From a virus, in the IMG/VR virus record IMGVR_UViG_3300003332_000014, positions 1 through 42,715 of that record: a DNA stretch of 42,715 nucleotides; one strand, written 5' to 3'. A program made the translations under genes and the position numbers. A model generated the notes under the pieces. The model saw nothing but the letters and a program-made list of their open reading frames with translations. It made no database searches and was not told the DNA's origin. Positions 14,479 to 21,509 of this stretch are shown one piece after another (positions within the stretch are counted from its first letter, which is position 1; each line of letters begins with the position of its first letter).

Positions 14479-15003
14479 ATGCGATCGCATTGTGAAGTAT
14501 TTATACATCAATCGTTTATTAGTCAGTGGCATTCATGCCACGTGTGTTCACGCAGATACGGTATACCAGTGACCACTATTGTAGCATACACCGACCCAGA
14601 ACAGGATCCAGTGAACTTTTATACCGACAGTCATGGATCTTTAAAGATCAGAAGTGAGTGTGTAGATGTTTGCCAGAGAGTCAGAGGTATCGACAATTGT
14701 CGAACTATAGCATTCTGGTTGCTAAGGAACTTTGCAGTATATTTGACATACCGACAGTTTATAGTTATTGATTCAGTGGACGAGGGATATCAAATACTCA
14801 ATGATGCATTGGCGGTCATAAACAACAGCTCTCTTACACTCGCTGGTGCATTAAAGCTTGGGATTGTTGAAATTGATGGCGTTCTACACATTGAAGTTTG
14901 CATTGCAACCGAATGTCCATCGGAACTTGAACATGAACTCTGTTGCTTCTATATGGGTCTGGGATTCGATGAGTGTAGGGAGCAATGGGCGAAAGCTATA
15001 TAA
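14479..15003 (+). CDS. CxVC-family paralogue 3 (unknown function)
   Basis: 174 residues from ATG 14479, preceded by GGGGGTGA at the right distance; a GTG at 14470 is possible. It matches paralogue 1 along its length: HCEVFI then CHVC, DNCRTIAF, IVEIDGVLHIEVCI, and a cysteine-rich final helix ending in W. The TAA stop is embedded in the TATA box of promoter copy P4, so transcription of the following genes restarts exactly at the end of this one. Function unknown. Confidence 0.55.
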   Translation: MRSHCEVFIHQSFISQWHSCHVCSRRYGIPVTTIVAYTDPEQDPVNFYTDSHGSLKIRSECVDVCQRVRGIDNCRTIAFWLLRNFAVYLTYRQFIVIDSVDEGYQILNDALAVINNSSLTLAGALKLGIVEIDGVLHIEVCIATECPSELEHELCCFYMGLGFDECREQWAKAI

Positions 15004-15025
15004 GGGATGAGCGACATATATATAT
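14989..15025 (+). promoter_or_regulatory. Promoter module copy P4, TATA box overlapping a stop codon
   Basis: GCGAAAGC (14989-14996) followed by TATATAA (14997-15003), then ACATATATATATTATAA. It matches the shared module through the ACATATA segment but lacks the terminal AGGTG. The TATA box is the end of the upstream gene. Confidence 0.7.
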
Positions 15026-15057
15026 TATAATACTATAGTATTATAGATACTATAGTA
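15026..15057. promoter_or_regulatory. 20-bp perfect palindrome at the P4 start site (candidate operator)
   Basis: TATAATACTATAGTATTATA at 15026-15045 is fully self-complementary and lies where transcription from P4 should begin. A second TACTATAGTA follows at 15048-15057. TACTATAG-type words also occur in the origin region near 4994, which suggests a common binding protein. Confidence 0.55.
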
Positions 15058-15088
15058 CGATGGTATGATGGTATGTAGGTGTGATGGA

Positions 15089-15382
15089 ATGGCGGCACTG
15101 AAATACTATAGCCACCATAACACTAAAGCGGCTAATATATTAAAGCGTGCTAATGTGATAAGTGCTAATGTGATAAGTGATAGAATGATAATTAAGACGG
15201 CTAATAACTTATGTCTATCTTATCTTATGTCTTTCTTTCTTTCTATCTCTATATTAGCTTATAAGCTTTGTTGGTTTGTACGTTTGTACGCTTCTACATT
15301 AACATTAGTTGTTAGACTAAAACTCGTTGGCAATGTACATATGTACGTGTCAACGAATTATAATATGGAAGGTGATAAGTGA
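15089..15382 (+). CDS. Possible small membrane protein
   Basis: 97 residues from ATG 15089 (TAGGTG about nine bases upstream); an ATG pair at 15065 is also in frame. Residues 47-80 are strongly hydrophobic (LCLSYLMSFFLSISILAYKL and beyond). Base composition and codon use differ from its neighbours (runs of TCTTTCT, repeated CTAATGTGATAAGTG at 15150-15180), so this could instead be a leader region. The stop overlaps the start of the STAS-like gene, which favours a translated unit. Confidence 0.4.
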   Translation: MAALKYYSHHNTKAANILKRANVISANVISDRMIIKTANNLCLSYLMSFFLSISILAYKLCWFVRLYASTLTLVVRLKLVGNVHMYVSTNYNMEGDK

Positions 15383-15765
15383 TGAGTGATAATATAGGAG
15401 TATTTAAGCTTGTAGAGTTGTTTACACCACGTTTACTCTATAGAGAAGAAGCTAATGAATTGTTTGATATGTTTATAGGCTATGATACCATTATTGTTGA
15501 CTTCAAAGATATTGAAAGCATTAATTATTCGTGGACACATCAATACGTACGTAATGAATACACTGTGGATTTAACAATTGAACGAGCCAACGTACCCAAA
15601 TCGATAATGCCAATGTTCGCAATAGTCAACAACCGTATGAATGTTGATGGTGAGTTTGAGTTCATCGATACTCTTAAGCGTAATGGTGACTTCGTGAACC
15701 TCGAGATCCATCTCGATGCGGTCGGTCATGACTTCGTGGATGAACTTGTAGATTTGGGGCATTGA
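15382..15765 (+). CDS. STAS-like (DUF4325-type) protein
   Basis: 127 residues from ATG 15382 after GGAAGGTGA; it overlaps the previous stop. LLYREEANELFDMFIGYDTI followed by IVDFKDIESINYSWTHQYV, near residues 18-55, follows the pattern of STAS-like DUF4325 domains (R..A..L, then V.LDF..V..I..SF..E). These are usually found beside signalling or conflict-related proteins and their biochemical role is not settled. The C-terminal 50 residues are an additional alpha/beta segment. The only recognisable neighbour is the phosphoribosyltransferase, separated by structured element A. Confidence 0.5.
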   Translation: MSDNIGVFKLVELFTPRLLYREEANELFDMFIGYDTIIVDFKDIESINYSWTHQYVRNEYTVDLTIERANVPKSIMPMFAIVNNRMNVDGEFEFIDTLKRNGDFVNLEIHLDAVGHDFVDELVDLGH

Positions 15766-15772
15766 CCACCCA

Positions 15773-15890
15773 CCAGAATCGCTGAGGATTGCTCAGGATG
15801 CCCGAGATTAAAAGATTTTATGTGCCCAAGTACAATTACACCTTTGGCAAAAAATCTTCGATTCTGGGGCATTTTAGAGTGCATTGAAAA
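15773..15890 (+). ncRNA. Conserved structured element, copy A
   Basis: Nested stems: CCAGAATCG (15773-15781) with CGATTCTGG (15859-15867), AAGATTTT (15812-15819) with AAAATCTT (15851-15858), and TGCCCAAG (15823-15830) with CTTTGGCA (15842-15849). A small CTGAG/CTCAG hairpin sits in the 5' arm, giving a branched fold. It shares GCTCAGGA, the AAGATTTT/AAAATCTT stem and the trailing GAGTGCATTGAAAA with copy B at 28262-28371. It fills the gap before the phosphoribosyltransferase gene. It could be a terminator, leader or stand-alone RNA. Confidence 0.5.
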
Positions 15891-15908
15891 TTTGTTTAAG
15901 GAGTGACG

Positions 15909-16295
15909 ATGTGTATGCTCATAAAGTGTGGAAGGTTTAAGTCACATTCGGGCTTGGATTTGAGCTTCAAAATTGAATGCGATGCACTGGGTTATGAGGA
16001 TGTTCAGTGTATTGCGAGGCTAATAGCTGAAGTGCAGTCATTCAGATACGTTCATGGAATTCCGCGTGGTGGAATAAAGCTTGCGGTAGCGTTGAGAGAT
16101 TATACGGACGATAGCTCTAATACGATGTTGATAGTCGATGACGTTCTAACAACTGGTCGAAGCATGGAGAAGGCAAAAGAAATATACGAGTCAACGGGTT
16201 TAAATGTTGTTGGCTGGGTTATATTCGCAAGAGGCGAAGTGCCTGAGTGGATTAATGCTGTTTTCACTCTGAACCGAAAGTTATTTAAGGTATGA
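15909..16295 (+). CDS. Phosphoribosyltransferase (PRTase type I)
   Basis: 128 residues from ATG 15909 after AAGGAGTGA. The PRPP-binding signature MLIVDDVLTTGRS lies at 73-85 and a pyrophosphate loop (GIPRGGI) at 50-56, as in orotate and purine PRTases. At 128 residues it is shorter than most complete enzymes (170-210) and lacks a clear hood domain, so the base it uses cannot be told. In a viral genome with ThyA and ribonucleotide reductase it probably serves nucleotide salvage, though a modified-base pathway is also possible. Its 3' end contains promoter copy P5. Confidence 0.8.
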   Translation: MCMLIKCGRFKSHSGLDLSFKIECDALGYEDVQCIARLIAEVQSFRYVHGIPRGGIKLAVALRDYTDDSSNTMLIVDDVLTTGRSMEKAKEIYESTGLNVVGWVIFARGEVPEWINAVFTLNRKLFKV

Positions 16296-16319
16296 AAGCG
16301 TATATAGTATATAGGAGTG
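16274..16319 (+). promoter_or_regulatory. Promoter module copy P5, inside the end of the PRTase gene
   Basis: CCGAAAG (16274-16280), TTATTTAA (16281-16288), then TATATAGTATATAGGAGTG leading to the start at 16326. It aligns with P3 almost without gaps. Confidence 0.6.
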
Positions 16320-16325
16320 TTTGAG

Positions 16326-16490
16326 ATGAATGAATTAATAACATCGACATTTGTCGATGATCTAAAGCTTCGGTGGTTGTTGGCAAAAGTGTATCCAGAC
16401 CATCGACTCAATGGTGCGATCTTCAGATCCCAAGCTGAAAGTGTTAGAGTTCACAGATCAACACTTTCAAAGATCGGTTATAAAGTTTAG
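16326..16490 (+). CDS. Small protein with possible helix-turn-helix (54 aa)
   Basis: MNELITSTFVDDLKLRWLLA continues to GAIFRSQAESVRVHRSTLSK, a segment with the spacing of a DNA-binding helix-turn-helix. The ATG at 16326 has TAGGAGTG upstream, provided by promoter copy P5. The helix-turn-helix call is from pattern only. If right, it could be a small regulator controlling the genes that follow. Confidence 0.5.
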   Translation: MNELITSTFVDDLKLRWLLAKVYPDHRLNGAIFRSQAESVRVHRSTLSKIGYKV

Positions 16491-16503
16491 AGGTGATGGT
16501 GTG

Positions 16504-16692
16504 ATGAAGTGCAGGTTCTCTAAAGGTGGTAAGTGCTACTACGTTATTGGTAGTGTTGATTGTGATGGTGATGAAGAATCACAGCTCGCATGTCCGCTGT
16601 GGAGCATAGCTCGTGGTGTTAATGGCATCTGGAGTTTCGGTGTCAGTAGACGTTGGCATTATGAGGATGCCATTGATACTGAGATTGAGTAG
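16504..16692 (+). CDS. Small cysteine-containing hypothetical protein (62 aa)
   Basis: Start chosen at ATG 16504 behind AGAGGTGATGGTG; a longer frame reaching 16411 would overlap the previous gene in another frame. It begins MKCRFSKGGKCYYVIG and has four cysteines (KCRF, KCYY, DCDGD, ACPLW) suited to binding a metal. It ends in acidic residues. No family is recognised. Confidence 0.55.
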   Translation: MKCRFSKGGKCYYVIGSVDCDGDEESQLACPLWSIARGVNGIWSFGVSRRWHYEDAIDTEIE

Positions 16693-16701
16693 GCGGTGAA
16701 C

Positions 16702-16791
16702 ATGGATTCCATTCTTGACTCTAATCTTTTTTGGTTTATTGTGATTATGACGATGTTGGTAGTGGCTTGTCGTCTTTGTCATGGGTGTTAG
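16702..16791 (+). CDS. Single-pass membrane micropeptide (29 aa)
   Basis: MDSILDSNLFWFIVIMTMLV then VACRLCHGC: one membrane helix and a C-terminal CxxC..C cluster. GGCGGTGA precedes ATG 16702 and the next gene starts 3 bases after the stop. The cysteine tail makes it unlike the other micropeptides; it could bind metal or be modified. Function unknown. Confidence 0.5.
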   Translation: MDSILDSNLFWFIVIMTMLVVACRLCHGC

Positions 16792-16794
16792 GTG

Positions 16795-16947
16795 ATGATA
16801 ATTTATTTGCCCGATGATTCAATAGAAGCTTGGATGATCAGAAACACGATCATACATTTAGAAATGTGTGGGTATACTGGTGCAACGGCTCGAGATGCCA
16901 TCAGGTTTTTATATGAAATCGCAGATGAGGCTAATCCTGAGAGGTGA
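16795..16947 (+). CDS. Small hypothetical protein (50 aa)
   Basis: ATG 16795, with GGTG immediately before it. MIIYLPDDSIEAWMIRNTII is followed by an amphipathic helix (ATARDAIRFLYEIADEAN). Its stop overlaps or abuts the start of ThyA, so the two are translationally coupled. No family is recognised. Confidence 0.5.
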   Translation: MIIYLPDDSIEAWMIRNTIIHLEMCGYTGATARDAIRFLYEIADEANPER

Positions 16948-16952
16948 TTAGA

Positions 16953-17633
16953 GTGTTGGTTAATAGATTTAGACCGAAAATCCCACCCACAGTTTGCATT
17001 AATGAAGGCAGTGCTAAAGATGCGTGGGCTACTTTGATCATTAAGATCTTAAATGGTGGTGTGAAGTTACATAACGACTATGGTGTGGATGCACTCGATG
17101 TTAATGGCGTGGTCGTCATTGGTGAACGTGGCGTTAAAGAGCTGTTGGACATTGACATACATCCACAAGATCCATTTGGGAAGAAACGTATAATCGAATA
17201 CATTGAAGAATATGATCGTGATAAGGCTTATAAATTCAAAGATTTCGATTATACGTATCTTAAACTGCTAACAACTCCCATCGATCAGTTGAAGCTGATG
17301 AGAGCCGCTATAGCCACAGACAATATGAACAGCAGACGTATACAGGCAATTACTGTCAGTAATATCGGAGAGTATTGGGAGATGGAGAATCGAGCGTGTT
17401 TACAGCGTATATGGATTCGTAAGCTAAATGACAGTGATGCTGAAGTGCATCTGTCATGGAGGAGTAGAGATGCTTATGGTGCATTCACGCCAAATCTATG
17501 TGCGTTGATGTGGCTATTGTATGATGAGGTATTAGAGCCAAACGAACTTGAATGTGTTAAGCTCGTGGATATGAGCGATTCATATCACATATACGAGCAC
17601 GACATTAAAGAAGCTTCGAAAGTGAGGTTGTAA
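16953..17633 (+). CDS. thyA: Thymidylate synthase, archaeal ThyA type
   Basis: 226 residues from GTG 16953, chosen for the GAGGTGATTAGA site just before it; a GTG at 16944 is possible. It converts dUMP to dTMP with a methylene-tetrahydrofolate-type cofactor. Family landmarks in order: SAKDAWATLIIKILNGG near residue 20, NSRRIQAITVS near 130, the catalytic cysteine in NRACLQRIW near 148, SWRSRDAYGAFTPNLCALM near 170 and DSYHIYEHDI near 210. The length matches the short methanogen enzymes (about 220), not the 264-residue bacterial form. The Asn in TPNL is the residue that favours uracil; dCMP hydroxymethylases usually carry Asp there. It supplies dTMP for viral DNA together with NrdD/NrdG. Confidence 0.8.
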   Translation: MLVNRFRPKIPPTVCINEGSAKDAWATLIIKILNGGVKLHNDYGVDALDVNGVVVIGERGVKELLDIDIHPQDPFGKKRIIEYIEEYDRDKAYKFKDFDYTYLKLLTTPIDQLKLMRAAIATDNMNSRRIQAITVSNIGEYWEMENRACLQRIWIRKLNDSDAEVHLSWRSRDAYGAFTPNLCALMWLLYDEVLEPNELECVKLVDMSDSYHIYEHDIKEASKVRL

Positions 17634-17678
17634 CGAAAGGTATTTATAGTATTAGTGACATATATAGTATATGAGGTG
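17634..17678 (+). promoter_or_regulatory. Promoter module copy P3, upstream of the replication genes
   Basis: CGAAAGG (17634-17640), TATTTATA (17641-17648), then ACATATATAGTATATGAGGTG ending in the ribosome binding region of the 17689 gene. It begins one base after the ThyA stop. Confidence 0.75.
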
Positions 17679-17688
17679 AAAGGTAAAT

Positions 17689-18291
17689 ATGCCAAAGTTT
17701 GAAGACGTCGCTCCTGAGGATGGTAATGAAGCCAGTGGTAATGGCTTCGGTGAAATTGTTAAGATTCCCGTTGGCAAGAAGATTGTTGGGCTTGTGTATC
17801 TACAGTCCCATCATGCGAAGTCTGAGTATGGTGAGTTTATAGCTCATGAGTTTGTTGATGTGACGGACGATAACAGGGTTATAACGCTTATAGGCTCAGA
17901 AGCCACGGCATGGGGACGAGCGTTGAACAAAGCACTATTGGTTGATAATGAGACGCTTGAACCGAGACTTGGAATTACCAATAGGCTTCTGACCATTGGT
18001 AAATCTGAGACAGTCTCCAGAGTCGGTCGCAAGTACCATACGCTTGTGTTTAGTGTTGGCAAGGAAGTTAGCATTGACCCAGAAACCATCAAGCGACCAG
18101 AGGCACCAGAGGACGATGGTGATGATGGCGCTGAAGAGCTTGAGGAGCTAAAGGATCGACTTCGAGAGATCTTAAAGGGCTACAAGAAGAACGGTTTAAC
18201 GATTAAAGAGGCAAGAGAGCGAGCACTTCAGGAAATACCCGAAGCTGATGATGAGCTTGTGAAAGACGTGGCACTTGAGACGTATTTCTGA
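17689..18291 (+). CDS. Putative single-stranded DNA-binding protein (OB-fold-like)
   Basis: 200 residues from ATG 17689. The N-terminal 130 residues are strand-rich (GKKIVGLVYLQSH, FIAHEFVDVTDDNRVITLIG, RKYHTLVFSVG) in the style of virus SSB-like OB folds with an EYGEF..H.F..V core. Residues 140-155 are an acidic linker (EDDGDDGAEELEEL), and the C-terminus is helical and ends in an aromatic residue. Acidic tails that recruit partners are typical of SSBs. It is the first gene of the replication unit driven by P3. The assignment rests on pattern and context; a transcription-related OB protein is an alternative. Confidence 0.45.
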   Translation: MPKFEDVAPEDGNEASGNGFGEIVKIPVGKKIVGLVYLQSHHAKSEYGEFIAHEFVDVTDDNRVITLIGSEATAWGRALNKALLVDNETLEPRLGITNRLLTIGKSETVSRVGRKYHTLVFSVGKEVSIDPETIKRPEAPEDDGDDGAEELEELKDRLREILKGYKKNGLTIKEARERALQEIPEADDELVKDVALETYF

Positions 18292-18292
18292 G

Positions 18293-18379
18293 ATGACAAT
18301 AGATGAGAACTTTAAAGTGGCAGTCATTGCCACGATCATTATTGTTGGCAGTCTATATTTGATTGTCAACTATCTTTAA
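18293..18379 (+). CDS. Single-pass membrane micropeptide (28 aa)
   Basis: MTIDENFKVAVIATIIIVGS then LYLIVNYL: a short polar head and one membrane helix. ATG 18293 lies one base after the previous stop; the ribosome binding site is weak, so it would rely on coupling. It fits the pattern of tiny one-helix proteins in this arm. Confidence 0.45.
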   Translation: MTIDENFKVAVIATIIIVGSLYLIVNYL

Positions 18380-18388
18380 TTTTTTAAC

Positions 18389-19867
18389 GTGGTGATTGGA
18401 GTGGTCAGTGATTTATCAACGAAAGTCATCGAGTATTCACGTGGTAGTGTTGTTGGCAATGAGAGTCAAGTGTTGACAATCTTCCTCTCGGCTCTAACTG
18501 GCTACGCATCATCACCGTCTGAATATGTCAGCACTATGGCAATTGGCGAAAGTAGTGGTGGCAAAACACACGTCACCCGTGTGGCTTTTTCACTTCTACC
18601 ACCTGAACATATCGTACAATTCACCAGCGGAAGTGAGAAAGCGACCATTTACTCTAAAGCACTTCGGGATGAAAACGTTAAGGTGTTGTGGCTCGCTGAG
18701 TTGCAGAAACTATCACCGACAACTGTCGAGTTTCTTAAGAGTCTGTCTGGCGATGATAACGACTTCATTTATGAAGTAACCGATCCAGTGGGTGGTAGAA
18801 CTCGGAGGTTTAAGTTGAGTAAAAAACCGTATACAGTCAGTTATGCCAAAGGTTTGATAGACAAGGAATTACAAACAAGACTTTTGCTTGTGCCGATTGA
18901 GGAGAACGTTGAAATCAATAAAGCAGTTGTTAGATCAAAGTTTGGTGAAACCGATATCGAATATAAAGGCAATCGTTATGTTTATGATACCAGTGATCTT
19001 CGTGATGAAATCATGGACGCCGTCAGAGCTTTGGGTGATTATCAGATCGAAGTCTCCATACCGTATAGTAATGCTTTAATGCCAATGGTTAATTGTTATA
19101 GAACCGAGAGCAAGAGACACGCACAGACTATAGCGTCATTGCTCAAAAGCTCAGCACGTCTAAATTTGTTCGAGCGTAAGATTGATGATGATGGTCGTGT
19201 AATCGCATCCGCACAGGATGTGGTTTCGTTAATCACAATGTTTCCCGTGATTCAGGCGACTGTCCAGAATTGTGATCTTATCGATACGTTCATTTACAAT
19301 TACTTGCTTGCACACCCATCGTCTTCAGAGATTGAGATTATCAGAGCAGTCGAGGATGAAGGATTGACGGAGTTGCGATTGGACGAGCTACGTAATCGTC
19401 TGGAGCGTTTGAAGACTGAAAACTACATCTACCTCGAACCATCAGCGACTGGAGTCCTCGCAAGTGCCAATTTTGAAAAACGGATAATAACACCATCAAT
19501 CAACTGGTCTGAGGTCTATGAATGTGATAAATCTGAAGTCATTGACCCATTGACTGGTAAAGTTTATAAAGACATACGCAGTTATGGTGAATACATAACA
19601 GAACGTTATGGTCTCAAAGTCGATGAAGAAGAAGCTAAGAAACGAGCTGAGAAAGTGCGTAAGGATATTGGACTCGATGAAGCGATGTTGCGTAATGATA
19701 TTATAACGTTTGAACGTGAAAATGATGGCGTTACAGCTCAGGACATTGTGAATGAATTTAATGTTCCAATGCTAAAAGCTATGGACATCCTCGATGATCT
19801 CGAAGCTTCTGGAGCGTTTAAGCGTGAAGGAGATGTTTATAGGTTTGTGCCGTATGATCAGAGGTGA
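18389..19867 (+). CDS. AAA+ ATPase, putative replicative helicase
   Basis: 492 residues from GTG 18389; GTG 18401 (after GGTGATTGGA) is equally likely. Walker A GESSGGKT at 53-60, Walker B VLWLAE at 99-104, a sensor/arginine region KELQTRLLLVP near 165, and a C-terminal winged helix (VTAQDIVNEFNVPMLKAMDI and on to VYRFVP). The layout, a single AAA+ core followed by winged helices, resembles MCM-like and phage helicase ATPases that unwind DNA at the fork. It lies between the SSB-like protein and the exonuclease, resolvase and primase genes. No zinc finger or MCM N-terminal domain is seen. A helicase loader is the alternative. Confidence 0.65.
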   Translation: MVIGVVSDLSTKVIEYSRGSVVGNESQVLTIFLSALTGYASSPSEYVSTMAIGESSGGKTHVTRVAFSLLPPEHIVQFTSGSEKATIYSKALRDENVKVLWLAELQKLSPTTVEFLKSLSGDDNDFIYEVTDPVGGRTRRFKLSKKPYTVSYAKGLIDKELQTRLLLVPIEENVEINKAVVRSKFGETDIEYKGNRYVYDTSDLRDEIMDAVRALGDYQIEVSIPYSNALMPMVNCYRTESKRHAQTIASLLKSSARLNLFERKIDDDGRVIASAQDVVSLITMFPVIQATVQNCDLIDTFIYNYLLAHPSSSEIEIIRAVEDEGLTELRLDELRNRLERLKTENYIYLEPSATGVLASANFEKRIITPSINWSEVYECDKSEVIDPLTGKVYKDIRSYGEYITERYGLKVDEEEAKKRAEKVRKDIGLDEAMLRNDIITFERENDGVTAQDIVNEFNVPMLKAMDILDDLEASGAFKREGDVYRFVPYDQR

Positions 19868-19872
19868 ATAGA

Positions 19873-20469
19873 TTGAAGCCAATATATAATGGAATTAGGG
19901 ATGTTATAGCGATTGTGCTATTGTCAGCAATAGTTGCATCACTGGTAACACTGTGGGTCAATGCATTTGTGACATTAGCAGTCTATGAACCACCAGCTTC
20001 AACAAGTCATGGTGGCTTCGAGCCCACAGTACCAGAGCCCACTGGTATTTACGCCGTTGATGCTAACCTGTCACGGTTCGCAGACACTGGCTGGTATACG
20101 CTGTACATGAATGGTGGTTTCGATTGTTCACGTATGACAGTTGCCATGTGGTACTATTTCAATAAGACATATGGCATTGAGCCATTGATAATGCTCGGCA
20201 GTAGGCATACGTGGTTAGCGATACCCAAAGATGTGTTCGGTGATTCGAGTTATCCAGCGTGGATTATAGGAAATAAAAGTTATTACTACGTCGAAGCAAC
20301 TGTACCAAGAGTTGTACCGTATTCGGTTGCCGATGTATACACAAATATCGGCAAAAACGCTATGGTATTCAAGCATCCCAATGATGTTGCAGGTGCTTAT
20401 AGCTCAGAGTTTGTAATAACACCCGAAGTTGTTAAGTTTGTTAATGTGGTGATGAATGCATGTCGTTAA
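19873..20469 (+). CDS. Membrane-anchored transglutaminase-like cysteine protease or amidase
   Basis: About 198 residues from TTG 19873, placed by AGAGGTGA five bases upstream; GTG 19864 gives 201. A membrane helix (VIAIVLLSAIVASLVTLWV, about 14-32 in the longer form) anchors it, with the domain probably outside. The catalytic pattern is transglutaminase-like: FDCSRMTVAMWYYF (Cys88), SRHTWLAI (His115) and YYYVEAT (Glu144 in place of the usual Asp). Archaeal pseudomurein endoisopeptidases and many cell-surface peptidases use this fold. It is the best lysis or wall-processing candidate in the genome, although it sits in the replication unit. The wall substrate is unknown. Confidence 0.6.
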   Translation: MKPIYNGIRDVIAIVLLSAIVASLVTLWVNAFVTLAVYEPPASTSHGGFEPTVPEPTGIYAVDANLSRFADTGWYTLYMNGGFDCSRMTVAMWYYFNKTYGIEPLIMLGSRHTWLAIPKDVFGDSSYPAWIIGNKSYYYVEATVPRVVPYSVADVYTNIGKNAMVFKHPNDVAGAYSSEFVITPEVVKFVNVVMNACR

Positions 20470-21053
20470 GAGAGGTTGTCTTTGACATTGAAACGACTGG
20501 TCTTAAGTATCCAGTGGACATTGTCATGGCTACCGTGCTTGAGATAAAACGCAGTGGTCGTCGGGAGTATAAGACGTTTATACTCGACGACTTCGATAGT
20601 AACCATGACTTCCTAAAGTCGATACTCAAAGAACTGAGTCCTGATGGCTATGATGAGCTAAAACTTCAATTGAATATGCAGACAACAATGATCACGTTCA
20701 ACGGTGATGCTTTTGATTTACCAGTGCTTAGAGACAATTTATTACGTTTTGGAGTCGAATGGTATCCAGTCAAATATTTTAAGCACGTTGATATCTATAG
20801 CAACTTTATACGCAATGGTTTTATCAGATCACCAAAGACTCTTGGCGCTAATAAACTTGAGAAGGTCTATGATCGATATGTCGGTGGTGAACGAAATACA
20901 TACGATGTCGATGGTCTAAAATTTCCAGAGCTCTATAAACAGGCGATTGAGCATCACGATGATGTGCTTCTCGAAAATCTGGTTAAATATAATCAGGAAG
21001 ACGTTAGATTGACGTATGAACTATATGAGAAGTTTAAAATGTTTTTACCGTGA
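20460..21053 (+). CDS. DnaQ/RNase H-like 3'-5' exonuclease
   Basis: 197 residues; ATG 20460 overlaps the previous gene's end by 10 bases, with GTGGTGATGA upstream. Three exonuclease motifs of the DEDD superfamily are present: VFDIETTGL at 8-16 (Exo I), MITFNGDAFDLPVLR near 77-91 (Exo II), and YNQEDVRLTYELYEKF near 178-193 (Exo III, DEDDy style with Tyr then Asp). It is related to the exonuclease domain of family B polymerases, but no polymerase domain follows. It could proofread for the host polymerase or degrade host or recombination intermediates. The adjacent gene encodes a resolvase. Confidence 0.75.
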   Translation: MSLREVVFDIETTGLKYPVDIVMATVLEIKRSGRREYKTFILDDFDSNHDFLKSILKELSPDGYDELKLQLNMQTTMITFNGDAFDLPVLRDNLLRFGVEWYPVKYFKHVDIYSNFIRNGFIRSPKTLGANKLEKVYDRYVGGERNTYDVDGLKFPELYKQAIEHHDDVLLENLVKYNQEDVRLTYELYEKFKMFLP

Positions 21054-21062
21054 GGGTTGGTT

Positions 21063-21509
21063 ATGGTTGGTTTTGGTGAAGCACACATTGTCAGGTATTT
21101 AAACAAGATGTTCGAGACTAAAGGTATACACGCTTTTGCGTGGCGGATACCACAGCTCAGATACAGATTACAGGTTGCTGATATTGTTGTGGATTCGCCG
21201 TTACCAGAGTTCTTTATGGCAATTGAGGTTAAATCATGTGGGACTCCGCATTATTTCAACATCGACGCACGTGGACGCTCGAAGGCACTCAATGCAACAC
21301 AGCTTGAAATTTTGTGTAACTTCGCTGACAAGACAGGACGTCTGCCCTATTATGTCATAGCTTATAGACCAAAGCGTAAAGTCACTCACGGTAAAGCGAC
21401 CTTCTACACCATTGATGCATATGAACTTCTCGAATTGTTTAAAGCTGGTAGGAAGCGTATAAGTTTGAAGGATGAATGTTATGAAGGAATTATATTCCCT
21501 GCTGAGTAA
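21063..21509 (+). CDS. Hjc-like archaeal Holliday junction resolvase
   Basis: 148 residues from ATG 21063 (GAGGG upstream; TTG 21057 possible). PD-(D/E)XK pattern: EAHIVRYLNKMFETKG at the start, LQVADIVVDSPLP near 38-50 with the catalytic Asp, then FFMAIEVKSC near 53-62 (the ExK pair), and Q-rich helix and strand FADKTGRLPYYVIAYRP. This is the layout of archaeal Hjc, which cleaves four-way junctions as a dimer. Viruses use such enzymes to clear branched DNA before packaging or in recombination-driven replication. Size is close to the family norm (about 125-150). Confidence 0.7.
   Translation: MVGFGEAHIVRYLNKMFETKGIHAFAWRIPQLRYRLQVADIVVDSPLPEFFMAIEVKSCGTPHYFNIDARGRSKALNATQLEILCNFADKTGRLPYYVIAYRPKRKVTHGKATFYTIDAYELLELFKAGRKRISLKDECYEGIIFPAE

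Noticed and set aside
16953-17633. dCMP/dUMP hydroxymethylase for base hypermodification
   Set aside because: The sequence keeps the Asn typical of thymidylate synthase and closely follows the short archaeal ThyA pattern; no glucosyltransferase or other hypermodification gene is seen.
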